A stretch of DNA of 64,000 nt from Pseudomonas promysalinigenes (GCF_014269025.2 NZ_CP077094.1:992001-1056000), one strand, 5' to 3'; shown: positions 8,252 to 18,764, counted from the first letter of the stretch. Translations and numbers: made by a program. The notes: generated by a model from the letters alone, not told the origin.

Positions 8252-9604
8252 ATGAGCAACCAACTGTTCGACGCCTATTTCACCGCCCCGGCCATGCGCG
8301 AGGTCTTCTCCGATCGCGGGCGCTTGCAGGGCATGCTCGATTTCGAGGCCGCACTGGCCCGTGCCGAAGCCGATGCCGGTTTGGTCCCGCACAGCGCCGT
8401 GGCGGCCATCGAGGCCGCCTGTCACGCTGAACGCTATGATGTGCGTGCCCTGGCCGATGCCATTGCTACCGCTGGCAACTCGGCAATCCCGTTGGTCAAG
8501 GCACTGGGCAAGGTAATCGCCAGTGGTGTGCCGGAAGCCGAGCGTTACGTGCACTTGGGCGCCACTAGCCAGGATGCGATGGATACCGGGCTGGTTCTAC
8601 AGTTGCGCGATGCCCTGGAGCTGATCGAAACCGATCTTGGCAAGCTGGCCGATACGCTGGCTCGGCAGGCGTTGCTGCATGCCGATACACCGCTGGTGGG
8701 CCGTACCTGGCTGCAGCATGCCACGCCTGTCACTTTGGGCATGAAGCTGGCCGGGGTGCTCGGGGCCCTGACCCGACATCGCCAACGCCTGCAGCAATTG
8801 CGCCCGCGTTTACTGGTGCTGCAGTTCGGTGGCGCTTCCGGGAGCCTGGCCGCGCTGGGCAACAAAGCCCTGCCGGTAGCTGAAGGGCTTGCCGCGCAAC
8901 TCAAACTGGCGTTGCCTGAACAGCCTTGGCACACCCAGCGTGATCGCCTGGTGGAGTTCGCGTCGGTATTGGGCCTGGTGGCCGGTAGCCTGGGCAAGTT
9001 CGGTCGCGATATCAGCCTGCTGATGCAGACCGAAGCCGGTGAGGTGTTCGAGCCTTCGGCGCCGGGCAAGGGCGGGTCGTCGACCATGCCACACAAGCGC
9101 AACCCAGTGGGCGCGGCGGTGCTGATCGGCGCCGCTACGCGGGTTCCTGGCCTGCTCTCGACTTTGTATGCCGCCATGCCCCAGGAGCACGAACGCAGCC
9201 TTGGCCTGTGGCATGCGGAATGGGAAACCCTGCCGGACATCTGCTGCCTGGTCTCTGGCGCTTTGCGCCAGGCCCAGGTAATTGCCGAGGGTATGGAGGT
9301 GGACGCCGAGCGTATGCGTCGCAACCTGGACCTGACCCAAGGGCTGGTGCTGGCTGAAGCGGTCAGCATTGTCCTCGCTCAGCGCCTGGGTCGTGACCGC
9401 GCCCACCATTTGCTGGAGCAGTGCTGTCAGCGGGCAGTGGCCGAACAACGTCACCTGCGCGCGGTACTGGGCGATGAGCCGCAGGTCAGTGCCGAGCTGA
9501 GCGCCGAGGAACTCGACCGCCTGCTCGATCCTGCTCATTATCTTGGCCAGGCCCGCGTCTGGGTGGCGCGCGCCGTGGCTGAACATCAACGTTTGACTGC
9601 CTGA
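8252..9604 (+). CDS. pcaB: PcaB, 3-carboxy-cis,cis-muconate cycloisomerase
   Basis: A 450-residue enzyme of the fumarase/aspartase superfamily that converts 3-carboxy-cis,cis-muconate to gamma-carboxymuconolactone. The superfamily signature GSSTMPHKRNPVGAA lies near residue 277, with the mobile catalytic serine in the preceding loop, and the family block LGATSQDAMDTGLVLQ is at residues ~95-110. Translation probably couples to pcaT (9-bp gap) and to pcaD (11-bp gap). The pcaGH dioxygenase genes that make its substrate are not in the window. Confidence 0.95.
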   Translation: MSNQLFDAYFTAPAMREVFSDRGRLQGMLDFEAALARAEADAGLVPHSAVAAIEAACHAERYDVRALADAIATAGNSAIPLVKALGKVIASGVPEAERYVHLGATSQDAMDTGLVLQLRDALELIETDLGKLADTLARQALLHADTPLVGRTWLQHATPVTLGMKLAGVLGALTRHRQRLQQLRPRLLVLQFGGASGSLAALGNKALPVAEGLAAQLKLALPEQPWHTQRDRLVEFASVLGLVAGSLGKFGRDISLLMQTEAGEVFEPSAPGKGGSSTMPHKRNPVGAAVLIGAATRVPGLLSTLYAAMPQEHERSLGLWHAEWETLPDICCLVSGALRQAQVIAEGMEVDAERMRRNLDLTQGLVLAEAVSIVLAQRLGRDRAHHLLEQCCQRAVAEQRHLRAVLGDEPQVSAELSAEELDRLLDPAHYLGQARVWVARAVAEHQRLTA

Positions 9605-9615
9605 AGGAGATCGCT

Positions 9616-10407
9616 GTGGCGCATGTGCAACTGGCCGATGGCGTACTGAACTACCAACTCGACGGCCCGGCCGATGCCCCGGTGCTGGTATTGTCCAACT
9701 CGCTGGGTACCGACCTTGGCATGTGGGACAGCCAGATCCCGCTGTGGAGCGAGCATTTCCGGGTGCTGCGCTACGACACCCGCGGCCACGGTGGCTCGCA
9801 AGTCACCGAAGGGCCTTACAGCATCGAGCAGTTGGGCAAGGATGTGCTGGCACTGCTCGATGCACTGGGCATCGAGCATGCGCATTTCGTAGGGCTGTCC
9901 ATGGGCGGCCTGATCGGCCAGTGGCTGGGCATTCATGCCGGCGCCCGCCTGCATAGCCTGACGCTTTGCAACACCGCAGCGAAGATCGGCAACGACGAGG
10001 TCTGGAACACACGTATCGACACCGTACTCAAGGGCGGTCAGCAAGCGATGGTCGATCTGCGCGATGCCTCCATCGCCCGCTGGTTCACCCCGGCATTCGC
10101 CCAGCAGCAGCCACAGCAGGCCCAGCGCATCTGCCAAATGCTCGCGCAGACCAGCCCCGAGGGTTATGCGGCCAACTGCGCGGCGGTTCGCGACGCTGAT
10201 TTTCGTGAGCAATTGGGCCGTATCCAGGTCGCTACGTTGATCGTTGCCGGTACCGAGGACGTGGTCACCACCCCCGAACATGGCCGCTTCATGCAGGCCG
10301 GCATCATCGGTGCCACCTATGCTGAGTTCCCGGCTGCGCACCTTTCCAATGTCGAGATCGGCGAGGCGTTCAGCCGCCGGGTGCTCGACTTCCTGCTGGC
10401 TCGCTGA
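9616..10407 (+). CDS. pcaD: PcaD, beta-ketoadipate enol-lactone hydrolase
   Basis: A 263-residue alpha/beta-hydrolase that opens beta-ketoadipate enol-lactone to beta-ketoadipate. The nucleophile is S95 in FVGLSMGGLIGQ; the oxyanion region follows VLVLSNSLGTDLGMWD, and the C-terminal histidine lies in FPAAHLSNVE. The start is a GTG at 9616 with AAGGAGA upstream. It lies between pcaB and pcaC, 10 bp before the pcaC start. Some bacteria fuse PcaD and PcaC (PcaL); here they are separate proteins. Confidence 0.95.
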   Translation: MAHVQLADGVLNYQLDGPADAPVLVLSNSLGTDLGMWDSQIPLWSEHFRVLRYDTRGHGGSQVTEGPYSIEQLGKDVLALLDALGIEHAHFVGLSMGGLIGQWLGIHAGARLHSLTLCNTAAKIGNDEVWNTRIDTVLKGGQQAMVDLRDASIARWFTPAFAQQQPQQAQRICQMLAQTSPEGYAANCAAVRDADFREQLGRIQVATLIVAGTEDVVTTPEHGRFMQAGIIGATYAEFPAAHLSNVEIGEAFSRRVLDFLLAR

Positions 10408-10417
10408 GGGATTGGCC

Positions 10418-10810
10418 ATGGATGAGAAACAACGCTACGACGCCGGCATGCAGGTACGCCGTGCAGTGCTGGGTGACGCCCACGTCGACCGCAGCCTCGA
10501 GAAACTCAACGGCTTCAACGGCGAGTTTCAGGAAATGATCACCCGTCATGCCTGGGGTGATATCTGGACCCGCCCGGGCTTGCCACGGCATACCCGTAGC
10601 CTGATCACCATCGCCATGTTGATCGGCATGAACCGCAACGACGAGCTCAAGCTGCACTTGCGTGCAGCGGCCAACAACGGCGTGACCCGCGATGAGATCA
10701 AAGAAGTGCTGATGCAGAGTGCGATCTATTGCGGTATCCCGGCGGCCAACGCCACGTTCCACCTGGCAGAATCGGTGTGGGACGAGTTGGGCGTGGAATC
10801 GCGCGGCTAA
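10418..10810 (+). CDS. pcaC: PcaC, gamma-carboxymuconolactone decarboxylase
   Basis: A 130-residue member of the CMD/AhpD-like fold that removes CO2 from gamma-carboxymuconolactone to give the enol-lactone used by PcaD. The core WGDIWTRPGLPRHTRSLIT and NELKLHLRAAANNGVTRDEIKE-type blocks are typical. The long upstream-extended frame is ignored; the ATG at 10418 follows GAGGGATTGGCC. The stop overlaps by four bases the stop of the convergent DUF962 gene. End of the pcaTBDC cluster. Confidence 0.95.
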   Translation: MDEKQRYDAGMQVRRAVLGDAHVDRSLEKLNGFNGEFQEMITRHAWGDIWTRPGLPRHTRSLITIAMLIGMNRNDELKLHLRAAANNGVTRDEIKEVLMQSAIYCGIPAANATFHLAESVWDELGVESRG

Positions 10811-11319
10811 ACCCCGCGCATGGCCACCGGCCCGGCATTGGCTTCTACCGCTTGCTTCAACGCCGGGCACAGACCCAGCATGAATGCTGCTTCAGCGACC
10901 ACGAACAGCGGGCCTATGATCAGCCCGCTGATATCGTCGACGAATGCAGGTTTGCGGCCTTCGTAGTAATGCCCGACGAACTGAATGATCCAGCCCACCA
11001 CGAAAGTCCCCAGCCCGGCACTGAGCCACACGGCGGTCGATTGCATGGCCAGTGCCTGGCCGATCCATAAGCACACCCCCAGCAGCAGGCCCATCACCAG
11101 GCCAAAGCGCACGTCCAGGCGCAGGTAGAACCACACCGAAGCCGCCGCGCCAAGCAGGGCAGGGGACAACCACATTCCCGCCAGTTCCCAGCCGGGTCGC
11201 GACAGCAGGACCGTGACCGCGACGACTATCAGCGGGATGCCAACGAAGTGGGTGGCGATGTTGCGCGGGTCGCGGTGGTAGTTGGCGTATTGGCTCAGGT
11301 GTTCGACGAGGTTTTTCAT
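10807..11319 (-). CDS. Mpo1-like (DUF962) membrane protein
   Basis: A 170-residue protein with four or five hydrophobic segments. It has the conserved histidine-containing ends of the DUF962 / Mpo1 family: HRDPRNIATHFVGIP near residue 15 and VGHYYEGRKPA near residue 115. Yeast Mpo1 is an Fe(II)-dependent dioxygenase acting on 2-hydroxy fatty acids; the bacterial role is not established. The ATG at 11319 is preceded by GGGAGG. It shares its strand with the porin upstream (190 bp apart, with a hairpin in between), so it is probably an independent unit. Confidence 0.8.
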   Translation of the reverse strand: MKNLVEHLSQYANYHRDPRNIATHFVGIPLIVVAVTVLLSRPGWELAGMWLSPALLGAAASVWFYLRLDVRFGLVMGLLLGVCLWIGQALAMQSTAVWLSAGLGTFVVGWIIQFVGHYYEGRKPAFVDDISGLIIGPLFVVAEAAFMLGLCPALKQAVEANAGPVAMRGV

Positions 11320-11470
11320 TGTTGTTCCTCCCTGTGTGGCCGATATCTCGATATAGCTGAGAATAGCCTGCAGCGGCCACCATCATCAGCAGAGCGAATG
11401 GCAGCAGCGTGCTGGGAGCAATCGACGTCGCGCAAGGTACCGAGCAAAAGTACAACGAACGCAGGGCCGG

Positions 11471-11505
11471 CAGGCCTCTGCGCGGGCAACCCGCGTAGAG
11501 ACCTG
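11471..11505 (-). terminator. Long hairpin after the porin gene
   Basis: CAGGCCTCTGCGCGGG (11471-11486) pairs with CCCGCGTAGAGACCTG (11489-11504) with two mismatches. It sits five bases beyond the porin stop. There is no T tract, so it may stabilise the 3' end or need Rho. Confidence 0.5.
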
Positions 11506-11509
11506 GGGT

Positions 11510-12766
11510 TCAGAGAAGATTCAGCGGGTAGCTTACGATCAAGCGGTTCTCGTCGAACGAGTTGGTGCTGAAGTTGCGGCGCATGGTGGAGTTGCGCCAT
11601 TTCACGGACAGGTCCTTGAAGGTGCCCGACTGGATCACATAGGCCAGCTCGCTCTCGCGCGCCCATTCCTTGCCATCGGTCACCACGCCGCTGGTGACGT
11701 TATCACCCTTGATGTAGCGGTTCATCAGCGTCAGGCCGGGGATACCTACGCTGACGAAGTTGAAGTCGTGGCGCACCTGCCAGGAACGTTCCTTGGCATT
11801 GTCGAAGCTTGAGTTGTAGCTGTCGTTGGCCAGGGTGCCGCCACTGGTGCCGTTGACACGCATCCAGGCGTTGTCGCCACTGACTTTTTGCAGGCCAACG
11901 TAGAAGGTGTTGCCCTTGTAGCGGGCTGAGAGCATCGCCGACGCCGTGCGGTTGTCCAGTTGCCCTGCGCGCTCGGAGCCATCTTCCTTACCCCAGAAGT
12001 AGCCGAGGTTGGCGCCCAAGGTCCAGTCGCCAAGCGGTTGGCTGTGCACCAGGTTCAGGTATTGCTGGCGGTAGATGTCTTTGAGTTGAGCGTCCCACAG
12101 GCCGACCATGGTGCGCTTGTCGTTGAAGGTGTATTCACCACCTGCGAAGTTGAAACGATCGGAGGTGACCGCCGCGCGGCCGGTCATCGACATGTCTTCC
12201 ATGCTGGCGTCGTTACGCGGGCTGTTGGCGCGGAACTGGCCGCCATACAGGGTCAGCCCGTCGATCTCTTTCGAAGTGATCTGGCCACCGCGGAAGGTCT
12301 GAGGCAGCGAGCGGCCATCGTCCGAGCGCAGAATCGGCAGCACCGGCATCCATTCGCCGACCTTGAGCTCAGTTTGCGACAGCTTGGCTTTCAGGGCCAC
12401 GCCCAGGCGGCCAAAGTCGTCAGCGGGACGGCCGTCATCGTGCACCGGCAGCAATTGGGTGTTGGTGGTGCCTTTGCCACCATCGAGCTTGACCGAGTAC
12501 AGGCCCAGCACGTCGACCCCAAAACCGACGGTGCCCTGGGTGAAACCGGAACGTGCATCGAGGATGAAGCTCTGGGTCCATTCTTCGGCCTTGCCTTGCG
12601 GATGGGCTGGGTCGACGAAATTACGGTTGATGTAAAAATTGCGCAGGTTGAGGCTGGCCTTGGCGTCCTCCATGAACCCACCGGTGTCGGCGGCGTAGAC
12701 GGGCAGGGCGCAGGAGATGGCCAACAGGCCGGGCAGCAGCTGGCGTGCGGGTTGGGAAGTGCTCAT
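11510..12766 (-). CDS. BenF-like outer-membrane porin, OprD family
   Basis: A 418-residue substrate-specific porin. A signal peptide is visible (MSTSQPARQLLPGLLAIS, cleaved near YAA|DTGG), followed by OprD-family hallmarks: SLNLRNFYINRNF at the mature start, the WTQSFILDARSGFTQGTVGFGVD block and a C-terminal strand ending in LIVSYPLNLL, fit for BAM recognition. The first ATG of the frame (12904) would add 46 non-porin residues, so 12766 is used. Position beside the pca genes, and a PcaR-like site upstream, suggest that it imports an aromatic acid or a pathway intermediate. The exact substrate is inferred. Confidence 0.85.
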   Translation of the reverse strand: MSTSQPARQLLPGLLAISCALPVYAADTGGFMEDAKASLNLRNFYINRNFVDPAHPQGKAEEWTQSFILDARSGFTQGTVGFGVDVLGLYSVKLDGGKGTTNTQLLPVHDDGRPADDFGRLGVALKAKLSQTELKVGEWMPVLPILRSDDGRSLPQTFRGGQITSKEIDGLTLYGGQFRANSPRNDASMEDMSMTGRAAVTSDRFNFAGGEYTFNDKRTMVGLWDAQLKDIYRQQYLNLVHSQPLGDWTLGANLGYFWGKEDGSERAGQLDNRTASAMLSARYKGNTFYVGLQKVSGDNAWMRVNGTSGGTLANDSYNSSFDNAKERSWQVRHDFNFVSVGIPGLTLMNRYIKGDNVTSGVVTDGKEWARESELAYVIQSGTFKDLSVKWRNSTMRRNFSTNSFDENRLIVSYPLNLL

Positions 12767-12912
12767 CTGTCGTGGATCTCTTGTTGTTATGGTCGAACCG
12801 TTCTCGTGCAGGGCTAGCTGCAGCTGCGGTCTTCTTGATGAACGGATACAGCATTGCGTGGAGAATGTTGCGGGGCACTGTGGGGGTGAGGCAATTCGCC
12901 GCAAACGGTTTG

Positions 12913-12927
12913 GGGCGATAATCGAAC
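12913..12927 (-). promoter_or_regulatory. PcaR-like operator upstream of the porin
   Basis: Read on the minus strand, GTTCGATTATCGCCC matches the 15-bp PcaR site at 13 of 15 positions. It lies 147 bp upstream of the porin ATG at 12766 and faces it. Confidence 0.55.
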
Positions 12928-12956
12928 GCTATGTTCCAGCTGGTTAATTTCGCCCA

Positions 12957-12983
12957 ATAAAAAGCCCAGCACTAGGCTGGGCT
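12957..12983 (-). terminator. Intrinsic terminator of ttgABC
   Basis: On the minus strand AGCCCAGC, loop CTAGT, GCTGGGCT, then TTTTATT. It lies 20 bp past the ttgC stop. Confidence 0.85.
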
Positions 12984-13002
12984 GGGGTGGGCTGCCAGAA
13001 GA

Positions 13003-14457
13003 TCAGCCTTTGGGGGTAGTCGCCGAAGCCTGTTGGTTGGCTTGACCGGTTCGCTCGTACCAGCCACCGCCGAGGGCTTTGTACAGGTTGACCTCGCTGG
13101 TCAGCTGCGCAAGACGATCGGTGATCAACGCCTGCTGGGCGCTGAACAGGTTGCGCTGGGCGTCGAGGAAGGTCAGGTTGCTGTCGATACCAATACGGTA
13201 ACGGCGCTCGGCCAGGCGGTAGTAGTCCTGGTTGGCCTGCACCAGATCGCGCTGAGCCTGTAACTGCTCTTCGAAGGTCTTGCGTGCCGCCAGGCCGTCG
13301 GACACTTCCTGGAAGGCAGTCTGAACGGTCTTTTCGTACTTGGCGACGTTGATGTCCTTCTGGATCTTCGAGTAGTCCAGGCTCGCTTTGAGACTGCCTG
13401 CGTTGAAGATCGGCAGGTTGATCTGCGGCTGGAACAGCCAAGTGCCCTGGCCGCCGGAGAACAGGTGGCCCAGGTCAGGGCTGAGGCTGCCGGCATTGGC
13501 GGTCAGGCTGATGCTGGGGAAGAATGCAGCACGGGCTGCGCCAATGTTGGCGTTGGCGGCCTTGAGCAAATGCTCGGCTTCCTGGATGTCCGGGCGACGC
13601 TGGAGCAGTTCGGACGGCAGGCCCGCCGGGACTTCTGCCAATTGATCGGCATCGAGTTTCAGCGGCTGTGGCAGGTTGGCCGGAATGCTGGTTCCCAGCA
13701 GTACCGCAAGGCTGTTTGTGTCCTGAGCGATCAGGCGCTGATACTGCGAAAACTTGACTCGGGCCCCTTCGACGGCGGTACGTGCCTGGCTCAGGTCGAG
13801 CGCCGACGCCACGCCGACCTCGTTGCTGCGGCGAGTCAGGTTGTAGCTTTCCTCGTAGGTTTTCAGCGTCTCCTGGGTCAGCTTGAACAGGGCCTGGTCG
13901 GCCTGCCAGGTGTAGTACGCATTGGCAACGCTGGCCACCAGGGCGATCTGCGTTGAGCGGCGTGCCTGTTCACTGGACAGGTAGGTTTCCAGGGCTTGCT
14001 CGGTCAGGCTGCGTACGCGGCCGAACAGGTCAAGCTCGTAGGCGCTGACACCGAGGGTGGCCGAGTACTGGCTGGTGATGTTCGACTCGCCAGTGGTCGA
14101 CATGTTGGCCGGCACACGCTGGCGGGTACCACTGGCATTGGCCGACACCGCCGGGAACAAATCAGCGCGCTGGATGCGGTACTGGGCTCGGTAAGCGTCG
14201 ATGTTCAAGGCCGCCACACGCAGGTCGCGGTTGTTTTCCAGGGAGGTCTGGATCAACTGCTGCAAGGCCGGGTCATTGAAGAATTGACGCCAGCCTTGTT
14301 CTGCAGCGGCGACGTCGGCCGACTCGGCCGGCGAATACGCCGGGCCTTGCGGCCACTGCGAAGGCACCGGGGACTCAGGGGTCTGGTAGTCAGGGATCAG
14401 CGAGCAGCCGCCGAGAATGAAAGCGGTTACCGCCAGGGACAATAAAGACTTGGTCAT
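13003..14457 (-). CDS. ttgC: TtgC, outer-membrane channel of the TtgABC efflux pump
   Basis: A 484-residue lipoprotein of the NodT/OprM family. The lipobox is FILGGC with C18 as the acylated residue. The two OEP repeats follow, rich in long amphipathic helices (residues ~60-270 and ~270-460), with the typical [17 protein letters not shown] and [12 protein letters not shown] segments in the second repeat. It would form the tunnel across the outer membrane for antibiotics, solvents and flavonoids expelled by TtgAB. The start overlaps the ttgB stop by four bases, so translation is coupled. A strong terminator follows. Confidence 0.95.
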   Translation of the reverse strand: MTKSLLSLAVTAFILGGCSLIPDYQTPESPVPSQWPQGPAYSPAESADVAAAEQGWRQFFNDPALQQLIQTSLENNRDLRVAALNIDAYRAQYRIQRADLFPAVSANASGTRQRVPANMSTTGESNITSQYSATLGVSAYELDLFGRVRSLTEQALETYLSSEQARRSTQIALVASVANAYYTWQADQALFKLTQETLKTYEESYNLTRRSNEVGVASALDLSQARTAVEGARVKFSQYQRLIAQDTNSLAVLLGTSIPANLPQPLKLDADQLAEVPAGLPSELLQRRPDIQEAEHLLKAANANIGAARAAFFPSISLTANAGSLSPDLGHLFSGGQGTWLFQPQINLPIFNAGSLKASLDYSKIQKDINVAKYEKTVQTAFQEVSDGLAARKTFEEQLQAQRDLVQANQDYYRLAERRYRIGIDSNLTFLDAQRNLFSAQQALITDRLAQLTSEVNLYKALGGGWYERTGQANQQASATTPKG

Positions 14458-17400
14458 TGCCCAGCCTCATAACGTGGAGTTTCAGGGGTGACGTCTTTTT
14501 CCGGCTCTTTGCTGCCGAACAGTGACGACACTGTGACGAAGAATAGCGGTACCCAGAAGATGGCCAGGAGGGTCGCACTGATCATGCCGCCGATCACACC
14601 GGTGCCGATGGCATGCTGGCTGCCGGCGCCTGCGCCGCTGGCGATGGTCAACGGTACCACGCCAAGGATGAACGCCAGCGAGGTCATGATGATCGGGCGC
14701 AGACGCATGCGGCATGCTTCGATAGCCGCGTCGTACAGGCTGCGACCCTGCTCGTGCAGTTCTTTGGCGAATTCCACGATCAGGATCGCGTTCTTCGCCG
14801 CAAGGCCGATGGTGGTCAGCAGGCCGACCAGGAAGTACACATCGTTGGAGAGGCCGCGCAGGCTGGTAGCGATCAGCGCACCGATGATACCCAGTGGGAC
14901 CACCAGCACGACGGCGATCGGAATGGACCAGCTTTCATACAGCGCTGCCAGGCAGAGGAACACGAACAGTACCGAAAGGGCGAACAGCGCCGGCATCTGC
15001 GAGCCGGAGAGTTTTTCCTCGTAGGACATGCCGGTCCAGGAGTAGCCGACACCTGCTGGCAATTCACCGGCGATGCGTTCGACCTCGGCCATGGCTTCAC
15101 CGGTGCTGTAACCCGGCGCCGGGGCACCGAGAATCTCCATCGCCTCGACGCCGTTGTAACGCGACAGTTTCGGCGAACCGTAGGTCCACTCACCCTTGGC
15201 AAAGGAGGAGAACGGCACCATCTCGCCTGCGCCGTTGCGCACGTACCACTTCTGCAGGTCTTCCGGGCTCATCCGCGAGTTGGCTTCACCCTGGATGTAC
15301 ACCTTCTTCACTCGGCCACGGTCGATGAAGTCGTTGACGTAACTGGCACCCAGGGCAATCGACAGGGTGTTGTTGATGTCGGAAATGGTCACGCCCAAGG
15401 CGCTGGCACGTTCGTCATCAATGATCAGCTGATACTGCGGCTCATCGTTCAAGCCGTTCGGCCGCACGCCACTCAGGACCTTGCTTTGCGAGGCTTTTGC
15501 CAGAAACTCGTTGCGCGCTTCCATCAGCTTGGCATGCCCGACACCACCACGGTCCTGAAGGAAAACGTCGAAGCCTGTCGCGTTACCCAGCTCCAGAACG
15601 GCAGGCGGGGCGAAGGCGAATACCATTGCATCACGGAAGGTGAAGAAGTGCTGCTGGGCGCGTTGGGCCAAGGCGAACACGCTGTTCTCCTGGGAACGTT
15701 CGCCCCAGGGCTTGAGCATGATGAAGGCCATGCCCGAACTCTGCCCACGGCCGGCGAAGTTGAAACCGTTGACGGTAAATACCGAGGACACGGTGTCGGC
15801 TTCGTCCTTGAGCAGGTATTCGCGCATCTGATCGACCACCGCCTGAGTCCGTTCGGCACTGGAGCCTGCCGGTGTTTGCACCTGGGCAAACAGCACGCCC
15901 TGGTCTTCCTCTGGCAGGAACGCGGTAGGGATGCGCGAGAACAGCCAGATCATACCGACCACAATCAACGCGTAGGCCAGCAGGAACGGCACCTTGTTGC
16001 GCAGGATACCGCCCACGCTGCGTTCGTAGCCGTTGACGCTGCGGTCGAAGTTGCGGTTGAACCAGCCGAAGAAACCGCCTTTGGCCGTGTGGTGCTCACC
16101 CTTCTTCAGCGGCTTGAGCATGGTGGCACAAAGGGCTGGTGTGAAGATCAACGCCACCAGCACCGAAAGGCCCATGGCCGAGACGATGGTGATGGAGAAC
16201 TGCCGGTAGATGACGCCAGTAGAGCCCCCGAAGAACGCCATGGGCAGCAGTACCGCCGACAGCACCAAGGCGATACCCACCAGGGCGCCCTGGATCTGCT
16301 GCATCGAGCGCTTGGTCGCCTCCTTGGGCGGCAAGCCTTCCTCGGACATCACCCGCTCGACGTTCTCCACCACGACGATGGCGTCGTCCACCAACAAGCC
16401 GATGGCCAGAACCATGGCGAACATGGTCAGGGTGTTGATACTGAAGCCCGCTGCGGCAAGGATGCCGAAGGTGCCCAGCAATACCACCGGGACCGTCATG
16501 GTGGTGATGATGGTGGCGCGGAAATTCTGCAGGAACAGGTACATCACCAAAAACACCAGGACCACAGCTTCGATCAGGGTGTGAATCACGCCGCTGATCG
16601 ATTCGGTGACCACTGGGGTGGTGTCATAGGGGAATACGGCCTTCACCCCAGGCGGGAAGAACGGCTCCAGATCGGCGATGGTCTGGCGCAGGGCTTTGGC
16701 GGTGTCCAGCGCGTTGGCACCGGTTGCCAGCTTGACCGCCAGGCCCGAGGCAGGCTTGCCGTTGAACTGCGCACTGACCGCGTAGTTTTCGCCACCCAGG
16801 CCAACCTGGGCGACATCACCCAGGCGTACCTGGGAACCATCGCTGTTGACCTTGAGCAGAATCTTCTCGAACTGCTCGGCAGTCTGCAGGCGGGTCTTGC
16901 CGATGATCGTCGCGTTAAGCTGGGTACCTGGCACGGCCGGCAGGCCGCCGAGCTGGCCGGAGGATACTTGCACGTTCTGTGCGGCCACTGCGGTTTTGAC
17001 ATCCACCGGGGTGAGCTGGAATTTGTTCAGCTTGGCCGGATCGAGCCAGATCCGCATGGCGTATTGCGCGCCGAACACCTGGAAGTCGCCCACGCCGGCA
17101 GTCCGCGAAATCGGGTCCTGCATGTTGGAGACGATGTAGTTGGCCAGGTCGTCCTTGGTCATGCTGCCGTCTTCGGACACCAGGCCAATCACCATCAGGA
17201 AGTTCTTGACCGCCTTGGTGACTCGGATGCCCTGCTGCTGCACTTCCTGCGGCAGCAGTGGGGTGGCCAGGTTCAGCTTGTTCTGTACCTGCACCTGGGC
17301 GGTATCGGCGTTGGTGCCCTGCTCGAAGGTCGCGGTGATGGTCATGCTGCCGTCGGAGTTACTTTCCGACGATACATATCGCAGGTTGTCGATGCCGTTG

Positions 17401-17606
17401 AGCTGCTGTTCGATGACCTGCACCACGGTATCCTGCACCGTCTGCGCCGAGGCGCCCGGGTAGGTCACGGCGATGGCGATGGCCGGCGGTGCGATGCTTG
17501 GGTACTGATTGATCGGCAGCTTCAGAATTGACAGAGCGCCGACCAGCATGATCACCAAGGCGATCACCCAGGCGAAGATCGGGCGATCGATAAAGAACTT
17601 CGACAT
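14454..17606 (-). CDS. ttgB: TtgB, RND inner-membrane drug/proton antiporter
   Basis: A 1050-residue HAE1-family RND transporter, close to AcrB/MexB in length. It starts [21 protein letters not shown], with helix 1 at residues ~10-30. The proton-relay aspartate pair is in helix 4 ([22 protein letters not shown], residues ~395-416), followed by the conserved [20 protein letters not shown] in helix 5. Two large periplasmic loops (about 40-330 and 560-870) form the porter and docking domains. It is the energy-driven part of the pump and captures substrates from the periplasm and membrane. It lies three bases after ttgA and four bases overlap ttgC, forming one operon under TtgR. Confidence 0.96.
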   Translation of the reverse strand: MSKFFIDRPIFAWVIALVIMLVGALSILKLPINQYPSIAPPAIAIAVTYPGASAQTVQDTVVQVIEQQLNGIDNLRYVSSESNSDGSMTITATFEQGTNADTAQVQVQNKLNLATPLLPQEVQQQGIRVTKAVKNFLMVIGLVSEDGSMTKDDLANYIVSNMQDPISRTAGVGDFQVFGAQYAMRIWLDPAKLNKFQLTPVDVKTAVAAQNVQVSSGQLGGLPAVPGTQLNATIIGKTRLQTAEQFEKILLKVNSDGSQVRLGDVAQVGLGGENYAVSAQFNGKPASGLAVKLATGANALDTAKALRQTIADLEPFFPPGVKAVFPYDTTPVVTESISGVIHTLIEAVVLVFLVMYLFLQNFRATIITTMTVPVVLLGTFGILAAAGFSINTLTMFAMVLAIGLLVDDAIVVVENVERVMSEEGLPPKEATKRSMQQIQGALVGIALVLSAVLLPMAFFGGSTGVIYRQFSITIVSAMGLSVLVALIFTPALCATMLKPLKKGEHHTAKGGFFGWFNRNFDRSVNGYERSVGGILRNKVPFLLAYALIVVGMIWLFSRIPTAFLPEEDQGVLFAQVQTPAGSSAERTQAVVDQMREYLLKDEADTVSSVFTVNGFNFAGRGQSSGMAFIMLKPWGERSQENSVFALAQRAQQHFFTFRDAMVFAFAPPAVLELGNATGFDVFLQDRGGVGHAKLMEARNEFLAKASQSKVLSGVRPNGLNDEPQYQLIIDDERASALGVTISDINNTLSIALGASYVNDFIDRGRVKKVYIQGEANSRMSPEDLQKWYVRNGAGEMVPFSSFAKGEWTYGSPKLSRYNGVEAMEILGAPAPGYSTGEAMAEVERIAGELPAGVGYSWTGMSYEEKLSGSQMPALFALSVLFVFLCLAALYESWSIPIAVVLVVPLGIIGALIATSLRGLSNDVYFLVGLLTTIGLAAKNAILIVEFAKELHEQGRSLYDAAIEACRMRLRPIIMTSLAFILGVVPLTIASGAGAGSQHAIGTGVIGGMISATLLAIFWVPLFFVTVSSLFGSKEPEKDVTPETPRYEAGQ

Positions 17607-17609
17607 GGT

Positions 17610-18764
17610 TTACTCCGCTTTGGCGTCTGCTTTCGCCGCGTTGGCCTGATCAGGGCTTTGCGGCTTCTTGACGTTGGTGGCATCGCTGACCTTGACCTCG
17701 ACGCCTGGGCGTACATATTGCAGGCCTTCGGTGATCAGGCGGTCGCCGGGATTCAAGCCTTCCTCGATCAGCCAGTCGCTACCCAACGTACGGCTAGCCT
17801 TGAGCTGGCGCAGTTCCACCTTGTTTTCCTGATTGACAACCAGTGCGGTCGGCGCGCCTTTGAGGTCACGCGTTACGCCCTGTTGTGGGGCCAGGATGGC
17901 ATTGGCGTTGACCCCGGCCTTGAGCCGTGCATGCACGAACATACCTGGCAGCAGAGTGTGATCAGGGTTGGGGAACAGCGCACGCAGGGTCACCGAGCCG
18001 GTGGTCTCATCGACTGCGACTTCAGAGAACTCCAAGCGGCCTTCCTGCTTGTAGAGGCTGCCGTCTTCAAGCACCAACTGCACCGAGGCAGCGTTGTTGC
18101 CGGCCTTTTGCAGCTGGCCGCTTTCCAGGTCGCGGCGCAGCTTGAGCAGCTCGGCGGTAGACTGGGTGACGTCGACGTAGATCGGGTCCAGCTGCTGGAT
18201 GGTGGCCATGGCGTTTGTCTGGCCATTGTTCACCAGTGCGCCTTCGGTGACCGAGGACCGGCCGATCCGACCGCTGATCGGGGCGAGGACCTTGGTGTAG
18301 CGCAGGTCGATCTGGGCACTTTTCAGCGACGCTTCGGCCTGCAATCGTTTGGCATTGGCATCGTCGAACTCCTGTTTCGACACCGCCTGCTCGCTCACCA
18401 GTTGCTTATAGCGTTCGGCCAGCGATTTGGTCGCTTGCAGATTGGCCTGAGCGTTGGCCAGGGTGGCTTCGTACACGGCAGGGTCGATCTGATAAAGCTG
18501 TTGGCCTTCTTTGACGTCGCTGCCTTCTTTGAACAGGCGCTTGAGGATGATGCCGTTGACCTGTGGGCGCACTTCGGCGACGCGGAAGGCGCTGGTGCGG
18601 CCTGGCAGTTCCGAGGTCAGGGTGAAGGGTTGCGGTTGAATGGTTACTACGCCGACCTGAGGAGCCTGCGCTGCAGGCGCGGCTTCTTCTTTCTTGCAGC
18701 CACTTAGCAGGGTTGCCAGGGCGACGGCGGAAACCAGAGCGGTAACGGCTGGCTTGAATTGCAT
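17610..18764 (-). CDS. ttgA: TtgA, periplasmic adaptor of the TtgABC pump
   Basis: A 384-residue membrane-fusion protein that links TtgB to TtgC. The lipobox LATLLSGC places the lipidated cysteine at C23. A beta-barrel and lipoyl domain (VRPQVNGIILKRLFKEGSDVKEGQ, residues ~70-95) flank an alpha-helical hairpin (~100-170: YKQLVSEQAVSKQEFDDA), then LRYTKVLAPISGRIG returns to the lipoyl domain. The C-terminal 20 residues are Ala/Lys rich. First gene of ttgABC; the promoter overlaps the TtgR operator shared with divergent ttgR. Confidence 0.95.
   Translation of the reverse strand: MQFKPAVTALVSAVALATLLSGCKKEEAAPAAQAPQVGVVTIQPQPFTLTSELPGRTSAFRVAEVRPQVNGIILKRLFKEGSDVKEGQQLYQIDPAVYEATLANAQANLQATKSLAERYKQLVSEQAVSKQEFDDANAKRLQAEASLKSAQIDLRYTKVLAPISGRIGRSSVTEGALVNNGQTNAMATIQQLDPIYVDVTQSTAELLKLRRDLESGQLQKAGNNAASVQLVLEDGSLYKQEGRLEFSEVAVDETTGSVTLRALFPNPDHTLLPGMFVHARLKAGVNANAILAPQQGVTRDLKGAPTALVVNQENKVELRQLKASRTLGSDWLIEEGLNPGDRLITEGLQYVRPGVEVKVSDATNVKKPQSPDQANAAKADAKAE

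Noticed and set aside
14613..17531. 972-codon open frame antisense to ttgB
   Set aside because: Despite its length it has no recognisable domain and a typical antisense composition (His, Gln, Arg, Gly). ttgB on the other strand is certain.
18658..18707. Possible truncation of ttgA at its start
   Set aside because: The frame from 18764 gives a complete signal peptide and lipobox, and length agrees with MexA/TtgA.
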